A stretch of DNA of 64,000 nt from Micromonospora sp. Llam0 (GTDB taxonomy: Bacteria; Actinomycetota; Actinomycetes; Mycobacteriales; Micromonosporaceae), in the NCBI RefSeq assembly GCF_003751085.1, contig NZ_RJJY01000001.1, forward strand, positions 3,534,001-3,598,000. Reading direction: 5' to 3'. The translations under genes and the position numbers were made by a program. Under the pieces are notes generated by a model. That model did not search any database and was not told the DNA's origin. It was given only the letters and a program-made list of their open reading frames with translations. Below are positions 62,418 to 64,000 of this stretch, one piece after another (position 1 is the stretch's first letter; the number at the start of each line of letters is the position of its first letter).

Positions 62418-62984
62418 CTAGCGCCGCTCCTCGATCTGCTTGCAGGACACGCATAGGGTGGCCGAGGGGAAGGCGGCGAGCCGCTCGACCGGGATGTCCG
62501 TGCCGCACCGCTCACACCAGCCGTAGTTGCCCTCGGCCAGCCGCTCCAGCGCCCGCTCCACCTGGTTGATGCGGTCCAGGATGCTCTTGGCGAGGGAGAT
62601 CTCCTGCTCCCGCTCGAACGTCTTGGTACCGGTGTCGGCCTGGTCGTCGCCGGCCGAGTCGGTCAGCCGTTCCCGCTGCAGCTCGGTGATCTCGCTCAAC
62701 GTCTGATCATACTCGGCTCGCAACTCGTCCCGACGGGCCTGCAGGGCAATCTGGATCTTGGTGGTCTCGGCCGCGCTGCGCGGTGCCCGGGCCGCTCGCC
62801 CGCGGGCGGCGGTCTTCGTGTCGGCTGGCTTCGCCATCGTCGCTCCCTCGGCCGCGTCACCCGCGGCGATCGGCAGTGCCTGTACGGGATCCTCCGGCGT
62901 CGGCAGGCCGGACGGTGCGCGGCGCGGCGCCGTGGACGGGGTCACCCGACCCGTCCGGCGCCTCGCTTCCGTCAGCTCGGCCAT
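62418..62984 (-). CDS. TraR/DksA-type C4 zinc-finger protein
   Basis: A 188-residue protein; ATG 62984 has GGGGG upstream, and the frame above it to 63170 is not conserved. Residues 1-70 are variable and Ala/Pro-rich, then a coiled coil (ALQARRDELRAEYDQTLSE) and the C-terminal zinc finger C-E-R-C ... CVSC (YGWCERCGTDIPVERL). Proteins of this shape bind RNA polymerase in the secondary channel and modulate transcription, often with ppGpp. It is upstream of lspA in the same direction. Confidence 0.92.
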   Translation of the reverse strand: MAELTEARRRTGRVTPSTAPRRAPSGLPTPEDPVQALPIAAGDAAEGATMAKPADTKTAARGRAARAPRSAAETTKIQIALQARRDELRAEYDQTLSEITELQRERLTDSAGDDQADTGTKTFEREQEISLAKSILDRINQVERALERLAEGNYGWCERCGTDIPVERLAAFPSATLCVSCKQIEERR

Positions 62985-63236
62985 GCTGCCCCCAAAGCAC
63001 AAAACGGGCGTACAACGGGTCCGTTGCACACTCCGGAGATTCGCAAGGATACGGAACGTGAAGACATCCGACAACAATGGCACAGCTTTCGTCCGGTGAT
63101 GCACCGATTTGACTGGCAAGATCGAGCAGAAGGGGGACAGCGGCGCGGCGCGGGCCGACATATCACCCAAGAAGGACAGTCGCCGCGTCTCGTCGAGGAA
63201 CGCGCGACGTGGTCGAGGTGTCGGCGGTCGGCCGCT

Positions 63237-63524
63237 TCACCCGTCCCGCAGCCGCCGCAGCCGGGCGTCCAACACCTCGGCCTCGTCGGTGGTCACGGTG
63301 TCCACCCTGAACAGCTTGTCCCGACTGGCGGCACCGGCCCGTAGCGTGACCCGCCGGGTCGGCACCTCGAGCGCCGCGGCGAGCGCATGCCGGGCCGCCT
63401 CCGTCGCACGGCCGTCCACCGCCGGGGCGGTGACCGCGATGATCAGCGCGGGCCCCAGCGAGCCTGGGTGACAACCGCCGACCCGGGCGCGGGACGCACC
63501 GGGCTTGACCCGGACGGCGACCAC
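63237..63524 (-). CDS. DUF167 (YggU-type) protein
   Basis: A 95-residue alpha/beta protein starting at GTG 63524 after GGAG. The family pattern is seen in VVAVRVKPGASRARVGG, then ALIIAVTAPAVDGRATEAA and VTLRAGAASRDKLFRV. Widespread, function not established. The longer frame above the GTG is non-conserved Arg/Ser sequence overlapping the next gene. Confidence 0.87.
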   Translation of the reverse strand: MVAVRVKPGASRARVGGCHPGSLGPALIIAVTAPAVDGRATEAARHALAAALEVPTRRVTLRAGAASRDKLFRVDTVTTDEAEVLDARLRRLRDG

Positions 63525-63612
63525 CAGGTCGATCTCCGGACGCCCGCCGGCACCGGTGGCCGGCCGGGCGGGCCGGCGGCTGCTCCGACGGGACAAGAAA
63601 GACGCCGCCTGT

Positions 63613-64000
63613 TCAGACGCGGCCGGACTCGGCCAGCAGGGTCCGGTTCGGCTGGCAGAGCCCGCACGGGGTGAATCCGAGTTCCAGGGCCTCGCGCACC
63701 GGCAGCGGCTCACCGTCCCTGGCCACCAGATGCAGGCAACTCGCCCGGTGGTAGCGGGGCCGTCCGTCGACCACGATCACGTCGGCATCGAGCCCGGCGA
63801 GCCGGGCGTGATCGGTCTCACCCGTCTCCTCGACCGCCGGCTCGTCGGGCGGGTCGTCGTCGGCCGGGCCGCCGCCGAGCTGGTCGTCGGCCGGGCCGGT
63901 CGGCTGCCGGCCGACCGGCGCGGCGGATGACCGCTGACCGGCCCGCTGGTCCGGATCGGGGTCCACGCCGAACTCCGGACGGGAAACCGGCTCCGGGTCG
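63613..64000 (-). CDS. hypothetical protein, N terminus beyond the window
   Basis: C-terminal 128 codons of a gene that continues past base 64000; no start lies between the last base and an internal GTG (63966). The visible part has an acidic disordered stretch and a conserved end DVIVVDGRPRYHRASCLHL then LGFTPCGLCQPNRTLL, a Cys/His pattern (C in RASC, then C-x2-C) that may bind a metal. I know similar ends in actinobacterial membrane proteins; the family is not named. Confidence 0.6.
   Translation of the reverse strand, partial: DPEPVSRPEFGVDPDPDQRAGQRSSAAPVGRQPTGPADDQLGGGPADDDPPDEPAVEETGETDHARLAGLDADVIVVDGRPRYHRASCLHLVARDGEPLPVREALELGFTPCGLCQPNRTLLAESGRV

Overview
The window is high-GC actinobacterial DNA, most likely from Micromonosporaceae (Micromonospora, Salinispora or a close relative). 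The reasons are a GC content judged by eye at about 70%, frequent GTG starts, probable leaderless starts, and gene orders I know from that family: lgt-trpA-trpB-trpC, hisI-trpE, hisF-hisA-hisH-hisB-hisC-hisD, a Lon-like gene, dnaE, and an rluD-like gene-lspA-dksA block. No tRNA, rRNA or CRISPR array was seen. The genus is inferred.

Layout. 1-8.2 kb is core metabolism on the minus strand: the start of a flavin monooxygenase, lgt, trpA/B/C, and then trpE with its small membrane partner and hisI. trpD and trpF are absent here; the HisA at 46 kb is probably the bifunctional PriA that also does the TrpF step. 8.3-23.2 kb is an accessory island. Three very large minus-strand genes (1617, 722 and 951 codons) lie there. 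Two of them share a C-terminal module and tail, all three end in a Cys one to three residues from the C terminus, one carries a degenerate Fic-like motif, and one starts with a WXG100-like domain typical of type VII secretion substrates. A LuxR-type regulator and a luciferase-like oxidoreductase sit between them on the other strand. A complete IS982-family element and a very acidic protein follow.

23.2-31.2 kb holds a MerR gene, a drug-type ABC transporter with its TetR gene, a DUF2470 gene and an rpsD-like gene that share two tandem iron boxes, and a heterodimeric ABC exporter. 31.4-45 kb is mixed: a mycothiol-dependent-enzyme-like protein, a lone terpene synthase, an intact IS200/IS605 element (TnpA, TnpB and a probable omega RNA end) inserted next to a gene remnant, a PepSY protein, two paralogous subtilases, an acyl-CoA ligase, the divergent MocR/YczE-like pair and a GH20 hexosaminidase.

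45-50.9 kb is the his operon, with two tiny membrane proteins embedded in it and an in-frame minisatellite inside hisC. 51-64 kb returns to conserved genes: a Lon-substrate-domain protein, a DUF2567-like protein, dnaE, an AftA-like arabinofuranosyltransferase, an EspI-like MinD ATPase with its neighbour, a pseudouridine synthase, lspA, a DksA/TraR protein, a DUF167 protein and a cut-off gene.

The least explained and most interesting part is the 8.3-20.1 kb large-protein cluster. It looks like a secreted or polymorphic effector locus, but only parts of it can be assigned from sequence.
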